Below are positions 52,831 to 64,000 of a stretch of DNA of 64,000 nt, one piece after another (the stretch's first letter is position 1; each line of letters opens with the position of its first letter). The position numbers and the translations under genes were made by a program. The notes under the pieces are model-generated. The model was not told where the DNA came from. It was given only the letters and a program-made list of their open reading frames with translations, and did not search any database. The DNA is from Sorex araneus (lineage: Eukaryota; Chordata; Mammalia; Eulipotyphla; Soricidae): positions 366,989,136 through 367,053,135 of the forward strand of contig NC_073303.1 of NCBI RefSeq assembly GCF_027595985.1. The letters run 5' to 3'.

Positions 52831-54364
52831 CCATTAGCAGCAAAAGCTGGGATATTTACAAGCTGTGGCTATAGGGTGATAAACAGCCAGCCAGCACCTT
52901 TAATGTATAGCATTGAAGTCAGGGTAATCTCTTTTTCTGCCTGGGAGCACATTTGCAGCTCACATTGTTTAAACTAAGCTAGATATTAAAGTCACAGTAA
53001 TCTCCTATTCTATTCATGTCTGGGCACACAGTTGCAGCCTGCACTAGATAAACTTGTTTTACGCAGAAGCTCTCCTTGGGGTCATTATTAAGGGAAACCT
53101 TTCCCACAACTCTGCATAAATGGAACTCCATTCTAGCACAGCCTGGGAAGAAAGCTGCCTCCGACACAATTCACACTGAATAGTCCAACGCAAAATTTGG
53201 AATTCAGTGGGATTTGAATACAGCGGGAGAGAGGCTGAGGAGGGGACTATGAGATAGAGGAACATATAGAGGGCAATGCCAAAGGCTCAGGACACAATAA
53301 TCAGAATTAATACAGATTGAATTCATTAGAGTCCATAGACCTTCTCACCCCCCCATAAGATAACATTCAAGTTAAAACTGCTATAATACTCAGTTCATGT
53401 TCTGTTGTTTGGAGAAAATATCAGGCAACCAGGAGATAAAATTGCCCCTGTTTTAAATTACACCTCAAGAAAGGTGTCCTAAAATGGTTTACTACTGAAA
53501 AGCACTTCAAGTGTAAAAGCTGTTTTGACTTTATGTCTTTATGTCTTAAAAATAAAATTTATGAAAATGATTGCTTATCTTTCAGAGGATTAATTTTATC
53601 CTTTGAAGTGTTTTCAATATTTTGACTTAAAAGTCATAAAGGAGTTAGTCTTACTTTAAGCTTTCCTACGAATACCAACACATTATCTAAAGATATTCGT
53701 CATCAGACTTTTAAAGTGCATATAGCATTTTGTAAAAATTGTAATGTCTCTAAATAGAAAGGGAACTAGGAAAACTCCTTTTCTTTTCCAGAATGAAATT
53801 ATCCTTGTTCAGTGTGATATAGCTCATGGGTTCTGACGTACTTTATGATGATGAACATTTTACATTCAGACCTAGAAAAGTCAATTTTAGAGATGTCATT
53901 GCCAGGCGTCCATTGCTTTTGGCCTTTCTGTGACTCATCTTGGCCTTTCTACTTGAGAAAGCGGAGGGAACCTCTGAAAACAGGAAATGGGAGCTGTGTG
54001 CCCTTTGGGATCCAGAACATCGGAAAAGCTTTTTGCAGTGAATGTTCCTTTCATAGTTTTTATGTGTGAAATGCAAGTGAAGTAGCTTTTTCTTTCACCG
54101 GCAATGAAATTATTCTACCCATCAGAGCAAGAAGAAAGTGGGCAATACTCCGGGGGTGTTGGCCTACCTTTCTCTTTTTCTCACTGTCAATTTCTCCCTC
54201 TTTTGGTGAAAAATTTGGTAGCGTGAAATAATAGTGATACTAACAGATAAGTGCAGTAGCTCTATACCTTAGCTAGGCAGCTGTTGAAATACAGAGGAAA
54301 TTTCCTCATTTCTGAGGGGTTTTCTAGGGTGTTTAGAGGAAACAAGTTTAACATTAGGGAGATT
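52831..54364. other. Unique AT-rich stretch
   Basis: No transposon or gene recognised over 1.5 kb. Short frames only. Confidence 0.4.
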
Positions 54365-54365
54365 C

Positions 54366-54800
54366 ACTGTATCACTGTATCACTGTCATCCTGTTGATCA
54401 TCGATTTGCTGGAGCGTGCCCAGTAATGTCTCCATTCATCCTAGCCCTGAGATTTTATCAGCCTCTCTTTACTTGTCCTTCCCAATGGTGCCTCATTAGA
54501 GGCTCCTCAAGGTCAGGGGAATGAGACCCATCATTGTTACTGTATTTGGCATTTAAATATGCCACGGGGAGCTTGCCAGGCTCTCCCATGAGGGCAGGAA
54601 ACTCTCGGTAGCTTGGCAGGTTCTCCAAGAGGGAGAACTAGACTCGGTTTTATAGTCTCTGGATGGAAGACTCATTGATGGAATTACACAGTGCTGGGGA
54701 CAGTTTCTGCGTATGACTGCCTAGCTACTGGAAAATGGGGAATCTGGGTGGAAGAGGACCAGTCCCTATCCGAGCAGCCTTGGAGATCTCAGCCCCGGGT
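54366..54800 (-). mobile_element. Long-B copy, 5'-truncated
   Basis: In plus sense it opens CACTGTATCACTGTATCACTG (complement of tail units), then the extended SINE-B body and the ~180 bp upstream module ('ggttttatagtctctggatgg', 'ctagctactggaaaat', 'tccgagcag'). It stops before the GC-rich 5' module. Flanks 'agggagatt' and 'atggagatt' may be an eroded TSD. Confidence 0.8.
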
Positions 54801-55325
54801 TCTGAGACTAATTATGGAGATTAGTAATAGAAAAAGATCAGATTTCATTCACAGTTCAATCTCCATATATGCCTGTGGAGAATCTACATGGCTATAAATT
54901 CTAGGGTGGTTGGGAGAAGCTGGAGATTTTTATCGGGGGAGAGAAGGGGGAAGGATCTTATAAGAATGAAGAGTTGACCTCATATGACAAAACTTCTAGT
55001 TTCTTTAAGTGCCTGTCCCACCTTGAGACAGATTTCTCCAATAAAAAATGTTGTTTCCAGAGAGGACCTTCAATCTAGGATCTCTTCCTTATTGAGGTGA
55101 TGGAAAAGTTTTTCTTGAAATCTGCAGGGCTTTGACTCACCTTAATTACCTACTCCCCTGCCACGTGCTGGAAGAAGTCTTCCCTGGACATAGGGGGAAA
55201 AGCTCTCTGTTCGTTTTTTGGGGAGGCAGATTCTTCACAGTTGATGGTTGTCAGGATATAATGCAACTAAGCATGCTCTGGACCACTGGTGACCCAATGT
55301 CAGCTCTGAGATGAGAAAAAAAACG
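54801..55325. other. Unique stretch
   Basis: Nothing recognised. Confidence 0.3.
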
Positions 55326-55329
55326 GTTT

Positions 55330-55700
55330 TTATGTATGTATGCACTGGAATACAGCTCTACTATAAGAAAAGATGAAATCATGGAATTTACGGCTACGTG
55401 AAGGATCTGAAGAGTATTGTGTTGAGTGAACCAAGTCAGAAGGAGAGCGATAGACAGAATGAACTCTCGTCTGTGGTGTATAAAGACACATAGTAAGGAA
55501 ACAATAAGCACCCAGTGAAACTGAGAACTGGGGCTTAATAGGAAGCAGGAAGCGTATACTGCAGGGGACTGAGAAGAATAGGACGGGGTTGGGGACACTA
55601 GGACAGTGGTGGATGGATGCTGACACTCGGGCAGAGGGTTTGGTGACAGGATGTTTCCTGCCCCCTGCCATTATCAATATTGGAAATTACAGTGCCGAAA
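55330..55700 (+). repeat. Old L1 3'-end fragment
   Basis: 'actggaatacagctctactataagaaaagatgaaatc', 'gtgttgagtgaaccaagtcagaaggag', 'gacagaatgaactctcgtctgtgg' follow L1 ORF2 C-terminal order but are more diverged than the copies at 51.4 and 60.6 kb. Confidence 0.65.
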
Positions 55701-56512
55701 AACAAAATAAGAAAAAAGAATGTCGATATATGTGGTTCCCCGTGTGCTCCCCGTGAGTGCTCCTTGGTGGTGATTGTTGGGTGCTTTGCGCGTTCTTGGT
55801 CAGAGTGCTGTATGATCACTCTATTCCACTATTATAAATTCATTTTTCTAGGGCTCCTTGAGCTACTTGGAGTTCCACTTTTCATCAAATAATTCCTCAA
55901 GAGATGGAATTCAGAATGCTTCAAATGTTCCCGAGAGAGATTAACTGAAAAAAAATAATACACTCACAGTTAATAGTGGAACAGCTGGGACTCTCAAATC
56001 CCATTCAAAACAAACAAACAAAAAAAATCAAAGTCACCAGTGCCATAGTGTAAGTATAATAGTCATGCCCACCAGAGAGGGTACATTCCAAGGAATTTTG
56101 AAAAATTTATAATTCCCTGTAACTAGCTGTAAGATCAAAGTCCAGGACAGTTCTGTTGTATCAGAACTTCCTTTGTGCCTTCTCCCCATACTCATCCCCC
56201 CATGCTGACCCCAAGAATAATTGATCTGGAATAACTGATCTGCTTTCTGTCACTGTAGATTAGATTTTTTCCCTTGGGTTTCATAAAAATGTAATTGTAT
56301 AGTATGTAATCAGTGTGTTTGCCTTTTTTCCCCATGATAATATTTTTTGAGATTCATCTGTGTTGTATCAAGAGTCATTCATTGTTTACTAAGCTGACTC
56401 AATCCAAACAACAAATTCATTCCAATTGGTTTGTTTTTGTTTTACTTCCAAAGAAGACAGTTTAGTTTGGAAGGATGGTGTGAGGTCTGAGAGGGTCTCA
56501 GACACAACTAAG
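55701..56512. other. Unique stretch
   Basis: Nothing recognised. Confidence 0.3.
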
Positions 56513-56514
56513 AG

Positions 56515-56551
56515 ATGTGTGTGTGTGTGTATGTGTGTTTGTGTGTGTGTT
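56515..56551. repeat. (GT)n microsatellite, short
   Basis: About 18 GT units with AT/TT steps. Confidence 0.85.
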
Positions 56552-56702
56552 TTGGTTTTGGGGCTATGCCCAATGGTATTTAGGAGTTACTCTTTGTTTG
56601 GTGCTCAGGGATATCTCCTGGAAGTGCTCAGAGGACATTGGGATAGACCCCGGCATCTCCATGTAAGGCATGCACTCAGCATATTGAGCCTCTCTCTTAC
56701 TC
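56552..56702 (-). repeat. SINE-A copy, diverged
   Basis: 'ggggctatgcccaatggtatttaggagttactc', 'ggtgctcagggatatctcctgg', 'gatagaccccggcatc'. Confidence 0.7.
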
Positions 56703-57089
56703 TCTGCCACCTCCTTTGGAGTCAGGCGGTATTGCCTTCCTACCAGCCTCACGCACCAGCAGGACGTGTTCACCACCTAGAAAGTGCTCCTGAGCGTCAG
56801 TGTCCAGAGTATTCACGGATCTCATCACAAAGCGTGACTGACCAAGTAACTGGCTGGATAATGAAGCCCAGTTTCTAGAACCCCCCTCACCACCCCATTT
56901 CCCACTTTTTCTCCCCAGGTCTGGTCTCTGCAAGTGCCAACCCTGATTCTGTGTTTGCTCTTTCTGTTGAAACTATCCAGGCACCCAGAGTCAACTCAGC
57001 AAGGAAATAAGGACGCTAATTTTCAATCAGGAAATTCCAAGAGTTTTTGGAAGCTCTGCGCCTGGAATCAAGGACAAAATTCAGATATT
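56703..57089. other. Unique stretch
   Basis: Nothing recognised. Confidence 0.3.
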
Positions 57090-57287
57090 TCTTTTTGTTC
57101 GATTTTATTTTTGCTTGGGGTCACACCCGGTGATGCTCAGGGTTTGCTCCTGGCTCTGAACTCAGGAATTACTCTTGGTGGGGTTTGGGGGACCCTATGG
57201 GATATTGGGGGTTGAACCCGGGTAGGCCACATGCAAGGCAAGTGGGCAAGTGTCCTACCTACTGTACGCTTCAGCGCCTCCCGCCCC
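57090..57287 (-). repeat. SINE-A copy
   Basis: GGGGTCACACCCGGTGATGCT to 'gtacgcttcagcgcctc', with an extra 'gggcaagt' duplication in the head. Flanks AAATTCAGATAT and AAATCCAGATAT are a TSD with one change. Confidence 0.9.
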
Positions 57288-57341
57288 CAAATCCAGATAT
57301 ATTCTTTATCATATTCCACTTTCTCACACTCATATTCTTTT

Positions 57342-57764
57342 TTTTTATTTTTTATTTTTATTTTTATTATTTATTTATTTATTTTTAAAAATTTATCTAT
57401 TTTTAATTAGTGAATCACCGTGAGGGTACAGTTACAGATTTATACATTTTTGTGCTCATGTTTCCCCCATACAAAGTTTGAGAACCCATCCCTTCACCAG
57501 TGCCCATTCTCCACCACCGGTACACCCAACATCCCTCTTACCCTCCCCATTCCTGTCTCCCCCCACCCCAGCCTGCCACTGTGGCAGGGCATTTCCTTTT
57601 GTTCTCTCTCTCTCATTAGGTGTTGTGGTTTGCAATAGAGGTGTTGAGTGGCCACTGTGTTCAGTCTCTAGACCACATTCAGCCCACATCACCCTTCCCC
57701 CGCATGGCCTCCCACCGCATTATACTTGGTGAGCCCTTCTCTGAGTTGCCCTCTCCCCACAATG
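57342..57764 (-). mobile_element. 5'-truncated L1 3' end with exact 20-bp TSD
   Basis: TCTCACACTCATATTCTTTT at 57322-57341 and 57765-57784. Between them: T/A-rich tail complement, then L1 3' UTR in reverse ('gtgaatcaccgtgagggtacag', 'cttcaccagtgcccattctccaccacc'). Confidence 0.93.
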
Positions 57765-57784
57765 TCTCACACTCATATTCTTTT

Positions 57785-57896
57785 GGACCCTCCCCATGTC
57801 CAGGTCAAGAGAGAGCCCATCTCATTTGCATCAAAAGTTGCACAACACGGTACCCCGAAGAACACGGATTAACAGCCTATTGGCATCTTAGGGACC
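57785..57896. other. 112-bp spacer between two L1 copies
   Basis: Unique sequence separating two L1 3' ends of the same orientation and similar length. Confidence 0.5.
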
Positions 57897-57914
57897 CAAC
57901 CTGCATTTCTTTTT

Positions 57915-58335
57915 TTTAAAATTTATTTATTTTTTAATTAGTGAGTCACAGTGAGGGTACAGTTACAGATTCACACATTTTCGTGCTTGTTTTCCCCTCA
58001 TGCAATGTTTGAGAGCCCATCCCTCCACCAGTGCCCATTCTCCACCACCCATGAACCCAGTATCCCTCCCACCCCCCCAGTCCCATTCCCCAACCCCACC
58101 CCACCTCTGTAGTGGGGCATTCCAATTTGATATCTCTCTCTCCTTTTGGGTGTTGTGGTTTGAAATAGGGGGATTGAGTGGTCATCCTGTTCAGTCTCTA
58201 GTCTACTTTCAGCACGCATCTCCCTTCCCGAGCAAGATCTCCAATCACATATTACTTGGTGTTCCCCTCTCTATCTGGGATGACTTTTCCCCAGCGTGTG
58301 AGGCCAGCTTCCAAGCTATGGAGCTAACCTCCTGA
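57915..58335 (-). mobile_element. 5'-truncated L1 3' end with exact 18-bp TSD
   Basis: CAACCTGCATTTCTTTTT at 57897-57914 and 58336-58353. The body closely matches the neighbouring copy at 57342-57764 in content and truncation length. Confidence 0.93.
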
Positions 58336-58353
58336 CAACCTGCATTTCTTTTT

Positions 58354-58667
58354 GCTTTTATTGTAGAAGAACACTTACCATGAGACTTGCTCTCTTTACA
58401 AATGTTTACACTTACAGAACAGAATTTTAAAATATTGGCACCGTGTAGTATGGTGGCTATTAGGACTTATTTTTCTTGCTGAAATAAAAACTTTATATCC
58501 AGTGATTAGAATCTCCCCATTTTCTCCTCTACTTTTAAGAGTTTACTATTTTAGATGTCTAAATTACCTAAACCAAGGGCAAGCTATCATTTCTCTATAT
58601 AACCAGCTTTTTTCACTTAGCTTGGCACCCCTTTTTTGTCTGGTTAATGCCTGCTGAAGAATCCAAT
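58354..58667. other. Short unique AT-rich stretch
   Basis: Nothing recognised. Confidence 0.3.
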
Positions 58668-58849
58668 TTTATTTATTTATTTTTGTCTTTTAGGGTCACA
58701 TCCGGAGATGCTCAGGGGTTACTCCTGAGTCTGCACGCAGGGATTACTCCTGTGGTGCTCAGGGGACCACATAGGATGCCCGGGATTGAAACCTGGTTAG
58801 CTGTGTGCAAGGCAAATGCCCTACCCACTGTACTATCGCTCTGGTCCCC
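58668..58849 (-). repeat. SINE-A copy
   Basis: (TTTA)n start, GGGTCACATCCGGAGATGCT, body and head to 'gtactatcgctctggtcccc'. Confidence 0.9.
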
Positions 58850-60559
58850 CAGAAATCTTGTTTTAAAAAGATGAAATAGTGACTATACAAGACTACCACA
58901 TCTTATCTTCTTTCTATATTCATCTGGGGGTGGACATTTAGGTTGTTTTCGTCCCTTTTAAACTGAAGAATGTTGCAATGAACCTGGGCTGTTAACGTCT
59001 GGACATTCTATGTTTAGTTCTCTCTCCTCTCAACCAGCTTGACCGGGGGATAATTGACAAAATAGTCAGGTACTTACGGGATTTTAAATCTTAAAACCAT
59101 AGTTTTAAGGTTCCCAAAGTCTTATGTATAAGTAATACGTGTAATACACATAATTGTATACACACGTAAACTAATTTTGCTTTTATCTTCATAAATCATA
59201 TAGGGATATATGAGAATTCAGAAAAAAGAAAAAACCACTATAAACAGTCACTATTATTGCATTTGAAAATTATTCCCAAGTCATCTTCACAGGTATACAT
59301 TTCCTATGCAAATTTAATAAGTCTCAGACCACCTGGGGAGGTATTTCTGTTGCTGTCCAGTAGATGGCGCCAAACGCCAGGCTACTGGTCTACCCATTAA
59401 ACTTTTTAAAGCTCATGAATGGATTAGTTAAATGGTTGCATCTAATCCGTTTCCTTGAGCAATTGTAAATTGGTTTAGTTTATTTATTTTTTTTTCAGTC
59501 TTAATTTGGTCCAAAGCTTTACATTTTAAACAGTCACACTCTGAAGAGTATTACTTTGAAGGGCATTTTAAAAGGTTCTTTATCATACTAATGAGAAATC
59601 TAGAAAACGGGACACTTAGTAGTTGTGTTGTGCTAAAGAAGAACAAAGATGAATTTCAGAGTCTGAAACAACTTTTGAGGCTTAGTAAAAATAAAAAAGT
59701 ACCCTCCACATGTGCTAATAAGGTGAGTTTTACTTTTAACAAGTGATGTCAGTGGCCCCTGGGGTAAGCTAGATGGCTTGTGTGCAGAGAGTAAGTAACA
59801 GGACAATAAGTGACTTCATAAATGACTGTTTCTTTTAGTAGCAAAAACTTAGAACGGAGAGTTCCCAGGTGAATACCAACTTCTGGCAACTGACTGAAAC
59901 CAATCTGGTAACGATTTCAAGTGAACAGTTCAAAATGTCAAAGTGGGTAAGTCTACATAATTATCAAAGCCATTCAATGGGTAGAATTTTACACCTGCTT
60001 GTAGTTTTCGTTATGTATGACTACTTTGAGAAGAGTTATTTTGTACTATTTTTTGTTATACCCACAAGGAGACTCTTTACATCTTGGGGAAAGTGAAGAT
60101 AATGCTACTAATGTCTGAGCTCTTATCTGTGGCCATTTAACTGACATCTGGCCTTTTATTTCTGTTAGAGCACTTACTTTATTAACAGTTGTTCCTTACT
60201 AATCTTTGGATTTAGGTAAGAATCTATGTCATCACACTGTCTCTTTAGTATTCTAAATAAAGATAGTCCCCACCTGAATATTCATAATTGTTAATTTTTG
60301 AGTACATAATCTCATTATGTCATTTGGGAACTCATTTTAGAATATAATTGAATTTTCCAAGAAATAGAAGCTTATTTATTAATCAAATATAGACATATTA
60401 AAAAATCTTTATCACTTGAAAAGTTGCTATCTTTCTACTTTTTGTGTACTTAATATTTTAAAATTTAATCTTTCTTGGATGAGATACAAAATCTTTCCAC
60501 TTAATTAGTTATTACCATATTATCTTTGACTTGTTATTACCATATTATCTTCTCTAAAC
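58850..60559. other. Longest repeat-free stretch, AT-rich
   Basis: About 1.7 kb with no recognised transposon or gene apart from a perfect CTCF consensus match at 59357. A candidate for conserved regulatory sequence; conservation cannot be assessed here. Confidence 0.4.
59357..59370 (+). promoter_or_regulatory. CTCF motif, perfect consensus match
   Basis: CCAGTAGATGGCGC fits CCASYAGRKGGCRS at all 14 positions and lies in repeat-free DNA. CTCF organises chromatin loops. Relative to the minus-strand sites at 42.3 and 43.8 kb it points away (divergent). Confidence 0.6.
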
Positions 60560-60574
60560 TTGCAGAGAAGTTTT

Positions 60575-61407
60575 TTTTATATTTCATATTTCATTTTTAT
60601 TTATTTTTTAAAATTTTTTTATTGAGTCACCATGTGGAAAGTTACAAAGTTTTCAGGTTTAAATCTCAGTTATACAATGCTCGAATACCCATCCCTTCAC
60701 CAGTGCTCATATTCCACCACCAAGAATCCCAGTATAGCTCCACCCCGCCCCCCCACACACCAAACCCCCCCAGGCCCCTAGCCTCCCCACCCTTAGCCCC
60801 GCCCCCCCGCCTGTGTAACTAATAAATTTCACTTTACTTTCACTTTGATTACATACAATATTTCAACAAAACTCACTATTATTGTTTGGAGAGTCTCTCC
60901 CCTAAAGTCAGACCTGCTGAAAAGGAAGCATTAGATAATTTGTTTTCCATTGCTGAGGATGAAGAGGTATGAGGTCGAGTGACCACACTTAGCCGGCCTC
61001 TCAGTTTTGGGTTTCTGTAATTTAGTATTTTAGTAACTAAGTCCAGAGAGATATCTGCCAGAAGTTGCATCGTTGCCAACTTGTACTTCTCAGTTACATT
61101 ATATTCCACATATGAGTGCAATCTTTCTATGTCTGTCTCTTTCTTTCTGACTCATTTCACTCAACATGATACTTTCCATATTGATCCATTTATATGCAAA
61201 TTTCATGACTTCATGTTTTCTGACAGCTACATAGTATTCCATTGTGTAGATGTACCAGAGTTCCTTTAACCAGTCATCTGTTTTGGGGCACTCTGGTTTT
61301 TTCCAGATTCTGGCTATTGTAAACAGTGCTGCAATGAACATAGAAATACATATGCCATCTCTACTATACCGTTTTGCCTCTCCGGGATATATTCCCAGGA
61401 GTGGTAT
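60575..61407 (-). mobile_element. 5'-truncated L1 3' end with exact 15-bp TSD
   Basis: TTGCAGAGAAGTTTT at 60560-60574 and 61408-61422. In reverse: A/T-rich tail, 3' UTR ('cttcaccagtgctcatattccaccacc'), then the ORF2 C-terminus ('gactcatttcactcaacatgatac', 'attctggctattgtaaacagtgc'). 833 bp, same subfamily as 51409-52130. Confidence 0.95.
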
Positions 61408-61454
61408 TTGCAGAGAAGTTTTATATATGGTTTCCTGTCTCTTACCATCAACAA

Positions 61455-61628
61455 GATTTATTTATTTATTTATTTATTTACTTTTTTTTTTTTTTTTGGA
61501 TCACATCCAGCAATGCTCAGGGTTACTCCCCGACCATGTTTGGGGACCATATGGGATGCTGGGAATTGAACCGAGGTTGGTCACATGCGAGGTAAGTGCC
61601 CTACCCCTTGTACTATTGCTCCAGCCCC
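61455..61628 (-). repeat. SINE-A copy, body deletion
   Basis: (TTTA)n and T run, 'ggatcacatccagcaatgctcagggttactcc', then a shortened body and a head to CTCCAGCCCC. Confidence 0.9.
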
Positions 61629-61792
61629 TTATATGCATGATTTAAACACAAAAATGATTTATCAACCAGGAAATCATGATAGGTAAGTGAGAATGCAAAC
61701 ACTTGCCCAGCCATACCCAGGGTCTTCTGAATCTCAGTGTCTCCTTGTGCTTTGTTTGCTGTCAGTTCTTGATTAACCAACGGCATTCTGAT

Positions 61793-62035
61793 GTGGCGTA
61801 TTCGAAATGTCAAATGGCAGTTTGACATTTGAACCATTTGAACAACCATTTGAACAACTTCCCAGGAATAATGGTGCTGTTCTGGGGACCTTGGTCGGAG
61901 CACAGGGGAGATGATGTACCCTGGTTGAGTGTACCCTCAACCAGTCTCACAATGGAGACGTTACTGGTGCCCACTCGAGTAAATAGATGAACAATGGGAG
62001 AACAGTGCTGCAGTGCTACAGCTCTACAGTGCTCT
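61793..62035 (+). repeat. SINE-B fragment interrupted by about 125 bp
   Basis: 'gtggcgtattcgaaatgtcaaa' (61796-61817) and 'agtctcacaatggagacgttactggtgccc...aaatagatgaacaatggg' with a CAGTG tail (61945-62035) are consecutive parts of SINE-B. The intervening segment is foreign and begins with a hairpin. Confidence 0.65.
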
Positions 62036-62254
62036 TGGTGTTGCAATGGCTTGGTGCTGCCAGCTTTGCTTCTGCGCACATGCTTGTACGGGATGCACTT
62101 CATTGAGTGACGATCCTCACACTCGTCCTGGCTGCCCCAGGCGCCAGGGCTTGATGGGATGCCCACAGACAGACTCACAGAGGACTCACCGGAAGATCCA
62201 CTCATTTAGCGGTTTCTAGAAAACTCATCACAGACTCATCCCCAGACTCATTTC

Positions 62255-62395
62255 GTGGTGGTGCTTGAACACACCTGGCTGTGCACCAGAAATCATACAT
62301 TCCGTTTTGGCTCTGAAGGTTCTGGGTAGCAGAGACGCCAGGACCATGTTTGGCACATGCAGGAGGGATGAGGGATCAAACTCATGCCCTCATGC
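62255..62395 (-). repeat. Possible degenerate SINE-A
   Basis: 'gaacacacctggctgtgcaccagaaatcat', 'gaccatgtttggcacatgcagg', 'gggatcaaactcatgcc' in complement order. Weak. Confidence 0.35.
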
Positions 62396-62595
62396 TGAGT
62401 TTTCTATTACATGCAAGCAAAGGCAGCCTTCCTCTATCTCAGCTGACTCGGACGAAAGGCATTTTAAAACTAATGCTTCAGGGGGAGATTCAGGAGACAT
62501 GAAGATTCCAGAGCCAAGAACAGGAACACTAGGAGAGTAAGTGTCGGGAGTTAGGGTAGGCGTTGTCAGCGCTGGTGGGACTGACAATGGGCTTT

Positions 62596-62784
62596 TTTTT
62601 TTTTTTTTTTTTTTTTTTTGCTTATTGGGTCACACCCGGCGATGCACAGGGGTTACTCCTGGCTCTGCACTCAGGAATTACCCCTGGCGGTGCTCAGGGG
62701 ACCATATGGGATGCTGGGATTCGAACCTGGGTCGGCCGTGTGCAAGGCAAACACCCTACCTGCTGTGCTATTGCTCCAGCCCCA
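62596..62784 (-). repeat. SINE-A copy, very young, 12-bp TSD
   Basis: ACAATGGGCTTT at 62584-62595 and 62785-62796. T run of more than 20, GGGTCACACCCGGCGATGCA and the complete body and head. Confidence 0.96.
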
Positions 62785-62796
62785 ACAATGGGCTTT

Positions 62797-64000
62797 CTGT
62801 GGTGCATGTCCTAGCGGGATTCTGGGAGCAGATGTGTGCCACGGTGCTCCTCCTCCAGGGGTTGCTCTTGACATGTTGGACACGGTGTTTCCTCGATTAG
62901 GGGAACGATCAACCACATCCTGGGGTACTTATCATCACAAGCTTTTGCTTGTTAAGTGTTCGGAGTGCCCAGCTGTCATTTGACAAACAGAAGGAAAAGT
63001 GGGACACCTTCCAAGCGCCGCCCTAGGGAGAGAAATGCCTCCCTGCAGCTTCACAATCCGAGGCATGCTGGTGAGGGACACACAAAATCAAGACCCAATG
63101 TTCATCGCTTACCTATTTCTGTGCCACCGAGTTCCAAACACAGTTATGGTACCCACGGTTGAATTGTGGGCTTCTAAAATGTCTAAATAGTTGACAGTTG
63201 GCTTTTCAGAGGTGGGGGAGCTATGGGCTTCGATAGTCAGAGCGTAAAGGAAGATGGACGGCACCTCCTGTATTATGGACGAAACTGCCCGTAGGAAGTT
63301 TACAGCCCAATAGGTGCGTTTGGCTCTGAGATGCCAGTGAAGTAGAACCATGAGTCCCCCCCGCCCCCTCCCCTGCCCAGGAAGTCCAGAGGCTCAGGGC
63401 TGTGTCCCGGTCACCGATGAGAGGACACAGGTCAAAGCCCTCCTTCCACACTCTGTTCCGGGCTCGTTGCCTTTGAGACTCTACACAAGCACATGGCAGA
63501 GCAAGTCAGTTAAAACACAGAAGGTTCTGTCTTTATCGGGTGAGTAAATGGGGCATATTGAGGGTCACAGGCATCTGGGGGTGTCTCCCGGTCTACATGG
63601 CCCTGAGGGTTGGTCATGGGGTTCAGGTCCAGTGTGGCTCTGCTGTTGGTGACCGCCAGAGTCACACCTGGTGTCAGATATCCCAGGGGTCTAAGATGTG
63701 GGCGAAGGTGACTCCAGCTTCCCGGTCCCAGAGCTTACACTTTACAGTGCTTTCCCCTGACACCAAGGCTTAGACGGAGAGGAGAAAGGTCCTTCGGGGA
63801 CGACTCTACCCCTAGGCGCCCCTCTCTGCTGTGGTAACCAAAGCCCCTGGCTGGAAGGCGGAGGAGAAGTCCTCCAGGGGCCCAGTCCCCTGAGACGTCA
63901 GCGGGGATTTTCCTCTCCATCCAGCTATAGAGTGACAATTCTTGGAACTTGCTCCCCATGGGAACATGGAGGCCTATCATTTCTCTTATTTAATTTTTTT
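62797..64000. other. Unique stretch to window end
   Basis: No transposon clearly recognised (a SINE-A-like scrap may lie at 63600-63700). No gene supported; frames are short and overlap. Confidence 0.35.

Noticed and set aside
19086..62784. CRISPR-like array from the recurrent 'gtgcaaggcaaacgccctaccc' phrase
   Set aside because: The phrase recurs because it is the complement of the dispersed SINE head. Spacing and strand vary, each copy has its own TSD, and the genome is mammalian.

Overview
This is a 64 kb piece of a mammalian nuclear genome, almost certainly a shrew (Soricidae, probably Sorex). The species call rests on dozens of copies of a tRNA-headed, poly(A)-tailed SINE that I recognise as the shrew SOR-type family. 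That call is from memory and was not searched. The window has one protein-coding gene I can support, PMAIP1 (NOXA), a p53-induced BH3-only apoptosis activator. It lies near the left end on the + strand. In human the region beyond PMAIP1 towards MC4R is a long gene desert, and here the remaining ~57 kb also shows no gene.

Layout. 1-1900: an L1 3' remnant, then mostly unique flank. 1930-3420: CpG-island promoter with GC boxes, a TATA-like element and a p53-site candidate. 2438-5300: PMAIP1 coding region in two exons (58 + 107 nt, 54 codons plus stop) split by a 2,698 bp GT-AG intron. 5301 to about 6260: probable 3' UTR. 6700-64000: repeat-dense intergenic DNA with (GT)n, (GA)n and (CT)n tracts, an orphan CpG island near 25.1-25.6 kb, a 200-N assembly gap at 29551-29750, an MLT1-like LTR, two solo LTRs of one class-II-like ERV family, and several 5'-truncated or rearranged L1 copies.

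Names used below. 'SINE-A' is the tRNA-headed SINE with a CCCATATGGTCC-type body and an A-tail. 'SINE-B' has the same tRNA head but a different ~170 bp body and a 3' tail of CAGTGA-like units instead of poly(A). 'Long-B' is a longer element (668 bp in its best copy) that shares the SINE-B body but has no tRNA head.

The insertions can be read as a history. Several copies have exact target-site duplications (TSDs). One L1 (49.2-52.1 kb) has an inverted 5' part and was later split by an ERV LTR inside its endonuclease-coding region. Another L1 and a SINE share one target site. The most novel-looking signal is the SINE-B/Long-B pair: retroposed units with TSDs but no poly(A), which suggests mobilisation by a partner other than ordinary L1. 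All similarity calls are by eye. No database or computation was used.
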